From: Hemicentrotus pulcherrimus
Lineage: Eukaryota; Echinodermata; Echinoidea; Camarodonta; Strongylocentrotidae
DNA: 15,868 nt
Assembly (NCBI GenBank): GCA_003118195.1
Contig: BEXV01000205.1
Span: forward strand, 126,419 to 142,286
Reading direction: 5' to 3'
The notes under the pieces: model-generated
The model's input: only the letters and a program-made list of their open reading frames with translations
Told to the model about the DNA's origin: nothing
Databases searched by the model: none
Part shown: piece by piece, positions 1 through 7,266 of the stretch
Position numbering within the stretch: the first letter of the stretch is position 1
How the letters are laid out: each line of letters begins with the position of its first letter
Program-made: the position numbers and the translations under genes

Positions 1-12
1 CCCCCCCCCCCC
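1..12. repeat. C12 homopolymer at window edge
   Basis: Twelve C residues open the window. Similar G or C runs recur at 9321-9329, 11565-11575, 12018-12028 and 14119-14129, so this is probably a genuine homopolymer of this genome. An assembly edge effect cannot be excluded. Confidence 0.9.
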
Positions 13-534
13 AACTCTCCCCTAGAATATCATTGGATTTCATTTAAACCTTACACAAAAGAGAAGAGCACTTCGCTTAAAATAAATTACGATAGCATAG
101 GCTAATTTCAAAAATTATTATCGGGTGCGTAATGAGTATTTCGCCTTGATGCTTCCTATGCACTAAGTCCAACACAGACGTAATTACTTCTGTCCACCCC
201 AAACGGTTGATTGAGTTACACGATAGGCGAAACGTGTACGTGTGAATCATAAAGCAGTCATAAAAATCATTAAATGTGTGAAAAATTCACAAATTCCATT
301 AAAAACTACACTTTTCTAACTAAAAATGTTCGAAATAATGGAGGTGTATATGGGAATATGACTTCGGGGGAGAAGACAACTTCCTGTAAAACAGCGATAG
401 AGAACGCCGCCGGTAGTGTTAAAAGATAAGTGAGACACAGAAATAGATTGCAATCGATCATGGAACTAGTTGTAGGGATGCCTTGCTTTGTCTCGAGATT
501 AATTAGCCTCTGATGAATCATCCGATGTCGTCGT
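13..534. other. AT-rich non-coding DNA
   Basis: I see no frame with coding character, no RNA gene and no clear repeat here. Frames that cross the segment on the minus strand run into the neighbouring purine tract and read as low-complexity Ser/Leu/Phe. Confidence 0.6.
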
Positions 535-544
535 GGGAAGAGAG

Positions 545-575
<31 letters not shown>

Positions 576-735
576 AGATGGAGAAAGATTGTTTAAAAGA
601 AACCAGAGTAAAAAAAAGAACAAAATTAAGAGAGGAGGATGAGAAGGACAGAGGGAGTGAGATAGATAAGAAAAAGAGAAAAAGAGATAGAGAGAGAGAG
701 AGAAGGAGGGAGGGAGTGGAGGAAGAGGGGGGATA
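535..735. repeat. Purine-rich (GA)n microsatellite tract
   Basis: The segment is almost all purine for 200 bp. A pure (GA)n core lies near 550-575, a second (GA)n core near 690-702, and GGA/AAAG variants lie between. It opens a plus-strand frame of Glu/Arg/Lys and a minus-strand frame of Ser/Leu/Phe, both expected from the repeat itself and so not called as genes. Long homopurine tracts of this kind can form triplex (H-DNA) structures; that is general knowledge, not seen here. Confidence 0.92.
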
Positions 736-1116
736 AGTTGAATTTGGCATGGTTGATGAAGTGAAGGGTCGGGTGACGATTAAAAACTCGGGAGAGAAGT
801 GAAATGCGACGATGACAACAACACAAAAGAGAAAATAACAATATACCAAATAAAACATGTTTGGAACTATACCCTTCAAAACCGACATCGTGGATTAATT
901 AAAAGGGCTCAATACCAGGGCTTAATAATCACTTGTAGAAAATGAAATCATGTGGGGAATTATTCCTCTATCAATTAACGAAGACTTGGGATTGAGAAAG
1001 TATATTTAAATCAGCAGCAACTACAAAAGGGATTAGAAACCCATCAGTAATGATGATTTGAAAGCCCACTCTTGTTTTGAAATATTGGATGGACAAGCAA
1101 AATGCGTAATATATTC
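736..1116. other. Non-coding DNA, nothing recognised
   Basis: AT-rich sequence with scattered stops in all frames. No motif or repeat stands out. Confidence 0.6.
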
Positions 1117-1117
1117 A

Positions 1118-1143
1118 AACACAAACACACACGCACAACACGC
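1118..1143. repeat. CA-rich microsatellite
   Basis: An interrupted (CA)n run with ACAAAC and ACGC variants. It lies at the start of a 115-codon plus-strand frame (1102-1449) and accounts for that frame's His/Thr-rich beginning. Confidence 0.75.
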
Positions 1144-1216
1144 AGTTCAAACGGTGACAGGAACCTTGAAGTGCTGCATGTAAGGCCATTCAACAGAGGT
1201 CAAAAGCCATTCCTGT

Positions 1217-1334
1217 CGTGCATGCACGCGAACGTCATAACCCACTACCAGGTAGTAATGGAATCCGCTAAATCCACATCTTGCGTAGATCTCATTATTA
1301 ATTTCATGCCATATACAGTGCATGCGCTATGCAC
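1217..1334. other. Pair of GTGCAT-type palindromes
   Basis: A perfect 12-bp palindrome, CGTGCATGCACG, lies at 1217-1228. About 100 bp on, GTGCAT (1318-1323) and ATGCAC (1329-1334) form a 6-bp stem around a 5-nt loop. Both carry the same GTGCAT core. They could be dyad binding sites or remains of a foldback element; neither can be shown from sequence alone. Confidence 0.6.
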
Positions 1335-1350
1335 CTCAACACTGCATGGT

Positions 1351-1667
1351 TTTCCCTGTATTGGTGTCGTTGCGTGCTCCTGTGTTGAAGGGTCGGATCA
1401 TGGAGATGTTTTATTGGATCCTATAATGTCCTTGAGGGATTCAATGTAAGTGGACGGCAAAGAGCAAGACATGACCGTTATTTTCTCTAACCTGCTCTTC
1501 CTAGTCCCCTGTGCACGGGTCTTCCCCTATATTACTGTCTTTGCGAAGCTATGTGTAAGGGTCAGGCCCGGGTCAGTATCTTATAATGCTTTTAAGGGAT
1601 TTACTTGAAGTGGAAAGCGTATATACCGCAACTTGACCATGGTCATTTTCTGCAATGTTTTGCTTGT
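1351..1667 (+). repeat. Diverged tandem duplication, period about 171 bp
   Basis: Copy 1 spans roughly 1351-1497 and copy 2 roughly 1522-1667. Matching landmarks in order are TTCCCTGTATT and TTCCCCTATATT, GTCGTTGCG and GTCTTTGCG, AAGGGTC in both, CCTATAATG and CTTATAATG, GAGGGATT and AAGGGATT, GTAAGTGGA and GAAGTGGAA, and finally GACC followed by ATTTTCT. The copies have drifted by substitutions and small indels. Copy 1 lies in a 115-codon open frame (1102-1449). Copy 2 keeps the frame for about a dozen codons and then loses it, so the unit looks like non-coding repeat DNA. A third copy upstream is not convincing. Confidence 0.7.
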
Positions 1668-2316
1668 ATGTTTTTCTTTTCATTTGTTTTGTTTACAATT
1701 GCTGTGACAGTGGCCATATGGCTGCAACAACGCAATATACCACTTTCCAGTGTCAGTTTGTTCACACTGTGACAACTTTGCCCGGAAGAATAGAATATTT
1801 TATATGAATAAAAAGATGTTTTTGTTGGGAACTGTCTACATGACAGAAATACGATACAACCACGTGAAAGAACTGCAATCAACCTTTTTCACGTCTTGTT
1901 ATTTTCCTGTAATCTTCTCAAATATCTAATTTCATTTTATTTGCTAGAGCACCATAATGGCAGCCATGCTTAAGCCGGGGAGTGATTGTGAAGCGCCATT
2001 AGTGTCAAGTTCGACAGACATGGGCGTTATACAAGAACCCACTGTTATTCACCCCATCGTTTATTTATGTTACCGTGAATACAACAACACTATTTTTTCT
2101 TCAAAATATCGCTCTTTTGTATATAATACTTATTATGTTTGGTAAATGAGTGTCTCTGCTCATGTGACAAACCTTCTTCATGTTTACTCTACGCTTTTCT
2201 ATCAATTATAATAATTATGCTTTGATAATTTAACGTATCAATCATTATCGTTTGTTTTCATATGTTGTAATAACTTTGTAAAGTAAATTCGTAAAATCCC
2301 TGAAGATAATTAAAAT
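1668..2316. other. Non-coding DNA with small dyads and one weak exon candidate
   Basis: The segment holds a 10-bp palindrome GCCATATGGC (1713-1722), a CAGTGT/ACACTG dyad (1748-1753 with 1764-1769) and a CACGTG E-box near 1861. A plus-strand frame begins at an ATG in good context at 1957, ten bases after a pyrimidine-rich TTTGCTAG acceptor (ends 1947). It runs 62 codons, with a possible TTG|GTAAAT donor just before its stop. The later codons are low-complexity Tyr/Asn/Phe, so I do not call it a gene. Confidence 0.4.
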
Positions 2317-2361
2317 GAATAAAAAAAGAATAAATTAATGAATAAACAAAGAATGAAACCA
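2317..2361 (+). repeat. 11-12 bp minisatellite, four copies
   Basis: Units starting GAAT(A/G)AA begin at 2317, 2328, 2340 and 2351, giving periods of 11, 12 and 11 bp. The unit is A-rich with one or two variable bases. Confidence 0.7.
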
Positions 2362-2807
2362 TAAATAAATCAAAATCTTATAGTATAATTATTCTACGTC
2401 ACTTTCTCCTTTTGTCAGTTGACATTTTACTTATCTGTACAAGGATACATGATTTTTTTTCTTTTCAGTTGACGTCAAAATCACTTTAACAATTATCTTT
2501 TCACAAACAGACAAAGAGAAACATTATACGCATTTTACTCGCATAATCGGGCAGTGAACCTTTCTATCTCTTTACAGTCGGCTCTGTAAAATTGCAAATT
2601 CAGTTCTTTAAAAGATTATTTTCAGCAATCTTATCTAAATCAAGATCGTTAAATACGTGCGTTTGAAGCAACCCTTAACTACCCAGAGCGATTATTGCTA
2701 TCAACAAAACGTCACACCTGGTCTTTAAAAAAATACCAACTTCTATTCTTGAAAGGAAAATAATCAGTAGAATTGGATGTGTTTGAAATACCTTTCCCCT
2801 TATCTGC
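2362..2807. other. AT-rich non-coding DNA
   Basis: No gene recognised. A minus-strand frame of 93 codons covers 2675-2956, but it begins with TTG rather than ATG, is rich in Val/Ile/Leu without domain structure, and overlaps regulatory-like motifs, so it is treated as a chance frame. The palindromic CRE at 2470 lies here. Confidence 0.5.
2470..2477. promoter_or_regulatory. Palindromic CRE (TGACGTCA)
   Basis: A perfect 8-bp CREB/ATF consensus site within TTGACGTCAA. It lies 330 bp before the first X-box. No TATA box or start site is visible at a suitable distance, so function is uncertain. Confidence 0.35.
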
Positions 2808-2821
2808 GCTGCCATGGTAAC
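2808..2821 (+). promoter_or_regulatory. RFX X-box, site 1
   Basis: GCTGCCATGGTAAC fits the RFX-family X-box consensus RYYNCCATRRNRAC at every position. RFX factors bind such sites in promoters of ciliary and some immune genes in animals. No adjacent gene can be identified, so this is a motif call only. Confidence 0.45.
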
Positions 2822-2961
2822 CATCATCCCTGATGTGATGCCTTCCCAGCGGGGGAAGGGTTTATTTTTACTCGGTCTTGCATTCAGGCGATGGAGAGGA
2901 GATACGCAGTAAACAAGTATTATAATGGGAACCACTCCAAAAACAACTTTCACCAATAGAT

Positions 2962-2975
2962 ATTACCATAGCAAC
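2962..2975 (+). promoter_or_regulatory. RFX X-box, site 2, with nearby CCAAT
   Basis: ATTACCATAGCAAC also fits RYYNCCATRRNRAC at every position and lies 154 bp from site 1. A CCAAT pentamer sits four bases before it (2953-2957), a pairing also found in X/Y-box promoters. Site 2 lies about 90 bp inside the possible intron of the minus-strand signal-peptide exon at 3114-3063. Confidence 0.45.
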
Positions 2976-3062
2976 TCAATCAATAACAATTGAATATACA
3001 TCACACCCCCTACTTCCAATACTTCTCTTGATTGTTGGGTTTGGTGTTACGTGCAAACATAC

Positions 3063-3114
3063 CTGAGGGAAATGTACTTAATACGACGGATACAAGCAAC
3101 CAGAATAGTTTCAT
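3063..3114 (-). CDS. Candidate first exon encoding a signal peptide (partial)
   Basis: Read on the minus strand, an ATG at 3114 with A at -3 opens MKLFWLLVSVVLSTFPS followed by the first base of a Gly codon. It then meets CAG|GTATGT, a near-consensus splice donor with its GT at 3062-3061. The peptide has a Lys near the start and an uninterrupted hydrophobic core, as in a secretory signal peptide. A phase-1 intron just after the signal peptide is a common layout for secreted animal proteins. An inverted CCAAT box (ATTGG, about 3151-3155) lies upstream of the ATG on the coding strand. No second exon could be found in the roughly 3 kb downstream, which would lie towards position 1. If unspliced, the frame stops after 34 codons and would be a small secreted peptide. 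The protein family is not recognised. Confidence 0.3.
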
Positions 3115-3455
3115 TTTGGTGAACCGGAACTAATGACGAAATAATTGGTTCCAAAGGGATGGTTTGGTATCTATTACAGTACTTGTTTTATGTTGATGAA
3201 CTAGAAAATAGAACCTTCTTGGAAAGGTATTACTTTTCCTACTTGAACGATAAATACGACGGAAATATCATGTTTTTGGATAATTAATCAATAATTGTTC
3301 TTTTTCATTTTCGTACAGCTATATTATTTCTTAGCACTCTTTCTATCCCGTTTATAATGCAGGTGATTGTATGTGAATCTTATTTTTATTTCGTGCACAA
3401 TTGCGCATTGATCATTAAATATCAAATGGATTTGGCGCCTATTACAATCTCACAT
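3115..3455. other. AT-rich non-coding DNA, possible upstream region
   Basis: This would be the 5' flank of the minus-strand candidate exon. It holds ATTGG (a minus-strand CCAAT) near 3151 and, on the minus strand, an ACATAAAA stretch near 3190 that is only loosely TATA-like. A TTTGGCGC E2F-type octamer is at 3431-3438. No other structure is seen. Confidence 0.4.
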
Positions 3456-3515
3456 TTTATTATTATTAGTAGTATAATTATTATCATTACCGTTATCATC
3501 ATTATTATTTTTATA
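3456..3515. repeat. (ATT)n/(ATC)n trinucleotide repeat
   Basis: Interrupted TTA/ATC triplets over about 60 bp. A similar tract lies at 14558-14605. Confidence 0.85.
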
Positions 3516-3616
3516 TATGACTGATGTTTGCATGTTTACTGATTATGTTTATGGCATTATTGTATTGCTGATTTTTGTACCATGGTGTCATTGCAAAGAT
3601 GGTGAACTCAACTCAA

Positions 3617-3783
3617 TGAGAGAAAGTGGGGGAAAGGGAGAAAGCTTATATGAGGATCGAGAGCAAGGAGGACAAAAGAAAGAGATATAGAAGGTACTGG
3701 AGGGATGAAGAACACGATGAAATAGTGAGAAAGAGAGGGGATAGAGAGAGAGAGATGAAGAGAAATACAGAGGAGAGGAATTT
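3617..3783. repeat. Second purine-rich tract with (GA)n core
   Basis: Predominantly A and G, with a (GA)n core near 3742-3754 and GGGA/AAAG variants. It resembles the tract at 535-735 in composition, but the units cannot be aligned as copies. The minus-strand Ser/Leu/Pro frame across it is a by-product of the repeat. Confidence 0.88.
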
Positions 3784-4758
3784 ATAAGCATTGGAGGGAT
3801 GGACAACCTATCAGCCAGATAAAGAGTGAAATAGAAATGAAGACGAATCAGAGACGTCGAATATTTGCCTCAGTTCCAGCTTTAATTTTTTTCTCCTGGG
3901 AATCTAAAAATAACTGGATGCGTGTCAAGTCGCCAAATCTCAGACAGCCATAGCAATAAACAAGCTCCAAATAGCGCCAAATATGATATCCATGGTATCG
4001 GTGGGCTGAGTAATAAATTGTAGATATCTATGTCGGTAAGATTATAATGGTATCAAGTTTTCAAGAACGATCAGAGATCAAATATCGTTGCATACTCAGT
4101 TTGGTTCACTTAAAAGTGTATTCTTGTATTCCTGATAAGTTCAGTTAATACGATAATACTTGATATAGTTTTGCAAGAGTTTCCTGCTGTTGTGATTTTG
4201 CACGTATCATGTTTATCATCATCACAACGACTACTATTAGTTTTGTTCTCCCATGTATAGTCCTCTTTGTACTTCCACCCATACGTAACATTTTGCATAC
4301 TGTACATATCATTATATAAAAATACATAATTAAGCTCGTTAAACTAGCGAATTCACTTTCATGTTTATACTGAGGCCTGATGTAACATGTATCGTATTTA
4401 CCAACCAACAATAATATTTAAGTATGATATATTTTGTTGATTCTTGAGAAGATTGATAGATATTCTGTTTTATTTACGTATTTATGGATTACAAAAATGT
4501 TGAAAAAATGGAAGATTCTTAATGGTTCTTAAACCTTTTATCTCCGTTGCTAATTTCCATTAAAAATCTTTCTGAAGAGGACCGACGATCATGTTACATT
4601 ATTTATAGTAAGTTGTGCAATATTAGAAGGCATACTATTGGACGAGTGACATATAACGATTGATAATATTAACAATGTCTTCTATAACGCCGGTATCCAC
4701 CAGATATGCGCTCATGGCCCTGGCTCTAAAATATAATATGCCTACAATCTGTTTGAAT
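3784..4758. other. AT-rich non-coding DNA
   Basis: No gene or RNA recognised. An E2F-type octamer GCGCCAAA is at 3974-3981 and an imperfect X-box-like CAGCCATAGCAA lies near 3945. Two minus-strand frames of 65 and 88 codons (within 4110-4411) are overlapping, low-complexity and lack splice or start support. Confidence 0.5.
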
Positions 4759-4966
4759 GGAGGCGTGATGGCTCAGTGGTAGAGGCAGTGGTCTCGAAAC
4801 CGGGAGGTCCCGGGTTCAAAACCAAGTCGATGCGCTAGTGCCCTTTGGTAAGGCATCGATTCTCATTACCAAGTCCACCGGAGAGGACTTAAAGCTGTCG
4901 GTCCTCTGGTCGCTTACTTACAAGCATACACATGCTTTCTAAGGAGTCAGATAAATCAAACCAACC
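4759..4966 (+). mobile_element. tRNA-derived SINE (sea urchin/deuterostome type)
   Basis: A non-autonomous retroposon moved by a partner LINE and transcribed by RNA polymerase III. The tRNA-like head begins GGAGGCG. It carries an A box TGGCTCAGTGG (4769-4779) and a B box GGTTCAAAACC (4813-4823), both full matches to the internal promoter consensus at tRNA-like spacing. The anticodon arm does not pair properly, so it is not a working tRNA. The body contains GCCCTTTGGTAAGGCAT, an AAGTCC...GGACTT hairpin, and CTTAAAGCTGTCGGTCC. From memory these are close to SINE2-type families of sea urchins; a Repbase/Dfam search would settle the family. The tail is ATAAATCAAACC, and clear target-site duplications were not found, so the 3' end is approximate. 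Full-length appearance suggests limited truncation. Confidence 0.88.
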
Positions 4967-5588
4967 AATAGTTAAACTATGTAGGTTCACTGCTCGTGGT
5001 ATTTGCAGTTAATTAAATATCAAGATGTCCTTTAGGCAAAATCAATTGTTAAAAGACGAGATAGATTTTTATAATCATGCTAATGAGCACACGAAACCCA
5101 GCATTGTGGTCGAGTAAACACTATCGTGACGTATTAGTTCTCGTATGTCAATATCATAGGGACATCATGCTATCCAGAAGGATTATAATCTCTAACCCGA
5201 AATGATGACGTAATAGTTGTTCCTCAACACCTACGGGATGCAATATAGCTCACGGTTCAGAATTAATTTGGACAACTGCAAGGCTTTTAGATCGTGCACG
5301 TGTCTTTCTAAATATAGACCTATTCCACTTACATTGCATTTTATAGTAAGCCCCATTAACATTTCGCCACATTGAATGGACTTTTCCTGATAAAATGTGA
5401 AGATACACAAGGCCATAACTGTATTCTTTTATTTATAATTAAAAATTATTTATCAAATTAGCGGTTACCAAAATATTTCCGAATTTTATTTAGATTCAGA
5501 CCCATGTCCGAGCTACAATATTATTGAATCCTTGTTAGGTATCCTGGATTCCAGGAAAACACTGTATTTTTTTAGAATGCGAATCTAA
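4967..5588. other. Non-coding DNA with one splice-bounded frame
   Basis: No gene is recognised. CRE-like TGACGTAT and TGACGTAA sit near 5127 and 5206. On the minus strand an ATG at 5416, with G at -3 and G at +4, opens 28 codons that end at AAT|GTAAGT (exon end 5333). The peptide begins MALCIFTFYQEKSIQCGEML. It is listed as a low-confidence exon candidate only. Confidence 0.4.
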
Positions 5589-5633
5589 CAGTGGCGTAGC
5601 GCAGGGGCACATGAGCATGACCCCCACCCCCCA
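5589..5633 (+). mobile_element. Possible hAT-like element end fragment
   Basis: CAGTGGCGTAGC followed by a G-rich and then a C-rich stretch resembles, from memory, terminal inverted repeat starts of hAT-type DNA transposons in marine invertebrates. No partner end, target duplication or transposase is visible, so this may be a relic or coincidence. Confidence 0.3.
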
Positions 5634-5640
5634 CACTAAC

Positions 5641-6040
5641 ACACTTCAATTTCCATTGGGAGTATCCCATTGCTCTAACCACCCTATCCGCTCCCCTAGC
5701 TAACAAACCTTTCTCTACCTAGACCTTGATTTCAACATGGCTGTACGCCGCTGCTTTCCATAACTCAACATGACCTATAAAACCTTTGACATTTACAGAA
5801 TAAATCATGCGTATGTTTTAATTTTCATCTCCCTATCCATTCAATTTCCATACATTTGGCATGACACGGGCTTGCACTCTCCCCTCAGTTTATATAGGTC
5901 CCCTGATGGTGCTTTCAAACTGCATCTATTACACCAACAAATTCGCTTAGATATCGAGCGGCCATACCATGTGTCCTATAAATGGAATTAGTGTCGCCAG
6001 TTTGCTCTAAAAGCATCGTCGTTTAAGCGTTGGGTATAAT
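5641..6040. other. Non-coding DNA, nothing recognised
   Basis: A 73-codon plus-strand frame (5770-5991) crosses this stretch. It lacks splice support and any recognisable domain. No RNA gene or repeat is seen. Confidence 0.5.
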
Positions 6041-6190
6041 GTGTGCGTGTGTGTCAGTGTGTGGGGGAGGAGAGAGAGAGTTGATGGACTGTTTGTATAT
6101 ATTATGTAAGCGAGTTAGATCGGTGGGTGGTGTGTATGTGCGTGTGTGTATGTGCGTGTGTGTATGTGTGTTTGTGAGTGAGTGAGTGAA
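6041..6190 (+). repeat. (GT)n microsatellite with 14-bp higher-order unit and (GTGA)n end
   Basis: A (GT)n block at 6041-6064 is followed by a short (GA)n at 6070-6080. A second GT block at about 6129-6172 has a repeated 14-bp unit, TATGTGCGTGTGTG. GTGA units fill about 6175-6190. The minus-strand Thr/His frame here is repeat-derived. Confidence 0.88.
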
Positions 6191-6192
6191 GT

Positions 6193-6225
6193 CAGGGAAG
6201 TGAGACAAATAGTCTCACCTCCCTG
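6193..6225. other. Strong hairpin: 14-bp stem, 5-nt loop
   Basis: CAGGGAAGTGAGAC (6193-6206) and GTCTCACCTCCCTG (6212-6225) pair over 14 positions with one mismatch, around the loop AAATA. The mismatch is A.C in a plus-strand RNA but G.U in a minus-strand RNA, so the minus transcript would fold better. It abuts the GT repeat. It is too short for a typical animal microRNA precursor and no T-run follows it. Confidence 0.7.
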
Positions 6226-6660
6226 GTGAGAATAAGTGGACGAGAAAATGGATATTGATATTGATGAAAGAAAAGATGAATGCTCCATGATGTTCTTGTT
6301 CTTGTTGGTATTATCATTTGTGTGTCTGTTTTTGTTTGTTTCCTTGTTTTGGTTGTTGTTGCTCTAAATGCCTTGAAGTTTAGTATGAAATTAAAAAAGC
6401 AGATCTTGCATTTCTAGCTAATAAAGCATGATAGAAGGATTTTGAGACGTAAATAACCTAATACTTGCATTAAAACCAAAACAGGAGAGAGAAAGAGAGA
6501 GAATGTGTTGTGATGGATGCAATATGCCGAGGCATTTTTTTTTTGTAAATCAAAGCAATACATAGAACTTTTTTTACATGAGCGATGGGCATGCTTTCGC
6601 CTCCATCTTCCCAACCATCATCGCCCAAAATGTCAATATTGCGGGAGCTCGCTTTTTAGC
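6226..6660. other. Non-coding DNA with GT- and GA-rich stretches
   Basis: T/G-rich sequence at about 6290-6365, a short (GA)n near 6483-6503 and a T9 run near 6535. On the minus strand an ATG at 6288 opens 23 codons ending at GAG|GTGAGA (exon end 6219). However, that donor lies inside the hairpin at 6193-6225 and the peptide is low-complexity Ser/Ile. Confidence 0.45.
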
Positions 6661-6666
6661 AACCGA

Positions 6667-6700
6667 TGACGTCAATGGACCTGCCTGTTGTCATAGCAAC
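6667..6700 (+). promoter_or_regulatory. CRE plus X-box pair
   Basis: A perfect CRE TGACGTCA (6667-6674) is followed 12 bp later by GTTGTCATAGCAAC (6687-6700), which fits the broader RFX X-box consensus RYYNYYATRRNRAC. RFX and CREB/ATF sites side by side are known from animal X1/X2-type promoters. The pair lies 200-280 bp upstream of two ATGs and a splice donor on the same strand, so a promoter is plausible. No TATA box is evident. Confidence 0.45.
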
Positions 6701-6946
6701 GCATCCCCAGACACTTGGCGCTACATAATGGGATGTTCTAAGCCTCTCTCGCACTATACCCCCACTCTTCCGCATTTTGCTCCATGGAGCAACGTTTCCT
6801 ATGTGTGTGTGTAAATGTGCCTGTGTACATGTATATTTTCGAGAATGCATTAATGACGGTAATGTGTGTATGTGCTACAAAAAAACAACAACAAAAGCTA
6901 ACAGGATGGCGATGCATAATATAAGCACACGGTTTTTGCCGGAAAG

Positions 6947-6982
6947 ATGACGCGGGAAAATGTAAACAGAACAAGCATCAAG
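6947..6982 (+). CDS. Candidate first coding exon (partial, weak)
   Basis: An ATG at 6947 with A at -3 opens MTRENVNRTSIK and reaches AAG|GTATGT, a good splice donor with GT at 6983, in phase 0. A second ATG at 6906, in excellent context, opens a 14-codon frame whose TGA overlaps the 6947 ATG; it would be an upstream ORF. E2F-type GCGGGAAA (6952-6959) and FOX-type TGTAAACA (6961-6968) overlap the exon. A strong acceptor ending at 7664 (GCTTCTTTGTAG) would continue the frame in phase 0 for 48 codons to a TAG at 7809-7811. The combined peptide is about 60 residues and is not recognised. The open frames are short enough to arise by chance. Confidence 0.2.
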
Positions 6983-7182
6983 GTATGTGATCTGGCGGGT
7001 AAATTACACATTAGCCGCGGCGTTTTTCTTGTTTCTAACGATCGACTTTAATGGCGTTTCGTCTTTGTTCGCGAGTCTAAGTAAACGCCAAGACGTGATG
7101 AAATGACGATTTACATCACACGTTCCTTTACTTCACTGTATGACCGGCTTATGACAGGATCATTATTTGACTAATATTCCAC

Positions 7183-7266
7183 CTGGGACATCGTTAGAGG
7201 AATTTACAACTTTAATGAATCTCTGCATTTTGTAGTCCACATGAAACAACACCCTCATTGCGACAT
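7183..7266 (-). CDS. Candidate internal exon, 84 nt (weak)
   Basis: On the minus strand a very good pyrimidine tract ends in TTCTAG, giving an exon start at 7266. The exon ends at 7183 with CCCAG|GTGGAA. Only one frame is open. It starts and ends in phase 1 and reads VAMRVLFHVDYKMQRFIKVV followed by NSSNDVP. Length and phase are typical of an animal internal exon. No homologue is recognised and no partner exon was found on this strand. Confidence 0.2.

Noticed and set aside
533..736. Plus-strand frame rich in Glu/Arg/Lys, and minus-strand Ser/Leu/Phe frames over the same DNA
   Set aside because: They are direct translations of the purine microsatellite. No codon structure beyond the repeat is present.
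1102..1449. Longest ATG frame in the window, 115 codons
   Set aside because: It starts in a CA repeat, ends within a tandem duplication whose second copy breaks the frame, and shows no recognisable domain.
2675..2956. 93-codon minus-strand frame
   Set aside because: It starts with TTG, is Val/Ile-rich without domain features, and has no convincing splice context in phase with the exon at 3114-3063.
4759..4831. Functional tRNA gene
   Set aside because: A and B boxes are intact but the anticodon stem does not pair, and the sequence runs on into a SINE body.
6193..6225. microRNA precursor or intrinsic terminator
   Set aside because: The stem is only 14 bp with a 5-nt loop, too short for an animal pre-miRNA. 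Intrinsic terminators are not expected in a eukaryote and no T run follows.
6219..6288. Minus-strand first exon starting MEHSSFLSSISISIF
   Set aside because: Good ATG context and a GAG|GTGAGA donor, but the peptide is low-complexity Ser/Ile, there is no clear signal-peptide charge pattern, and the donor is inside a hairpin next to a microsatellite.
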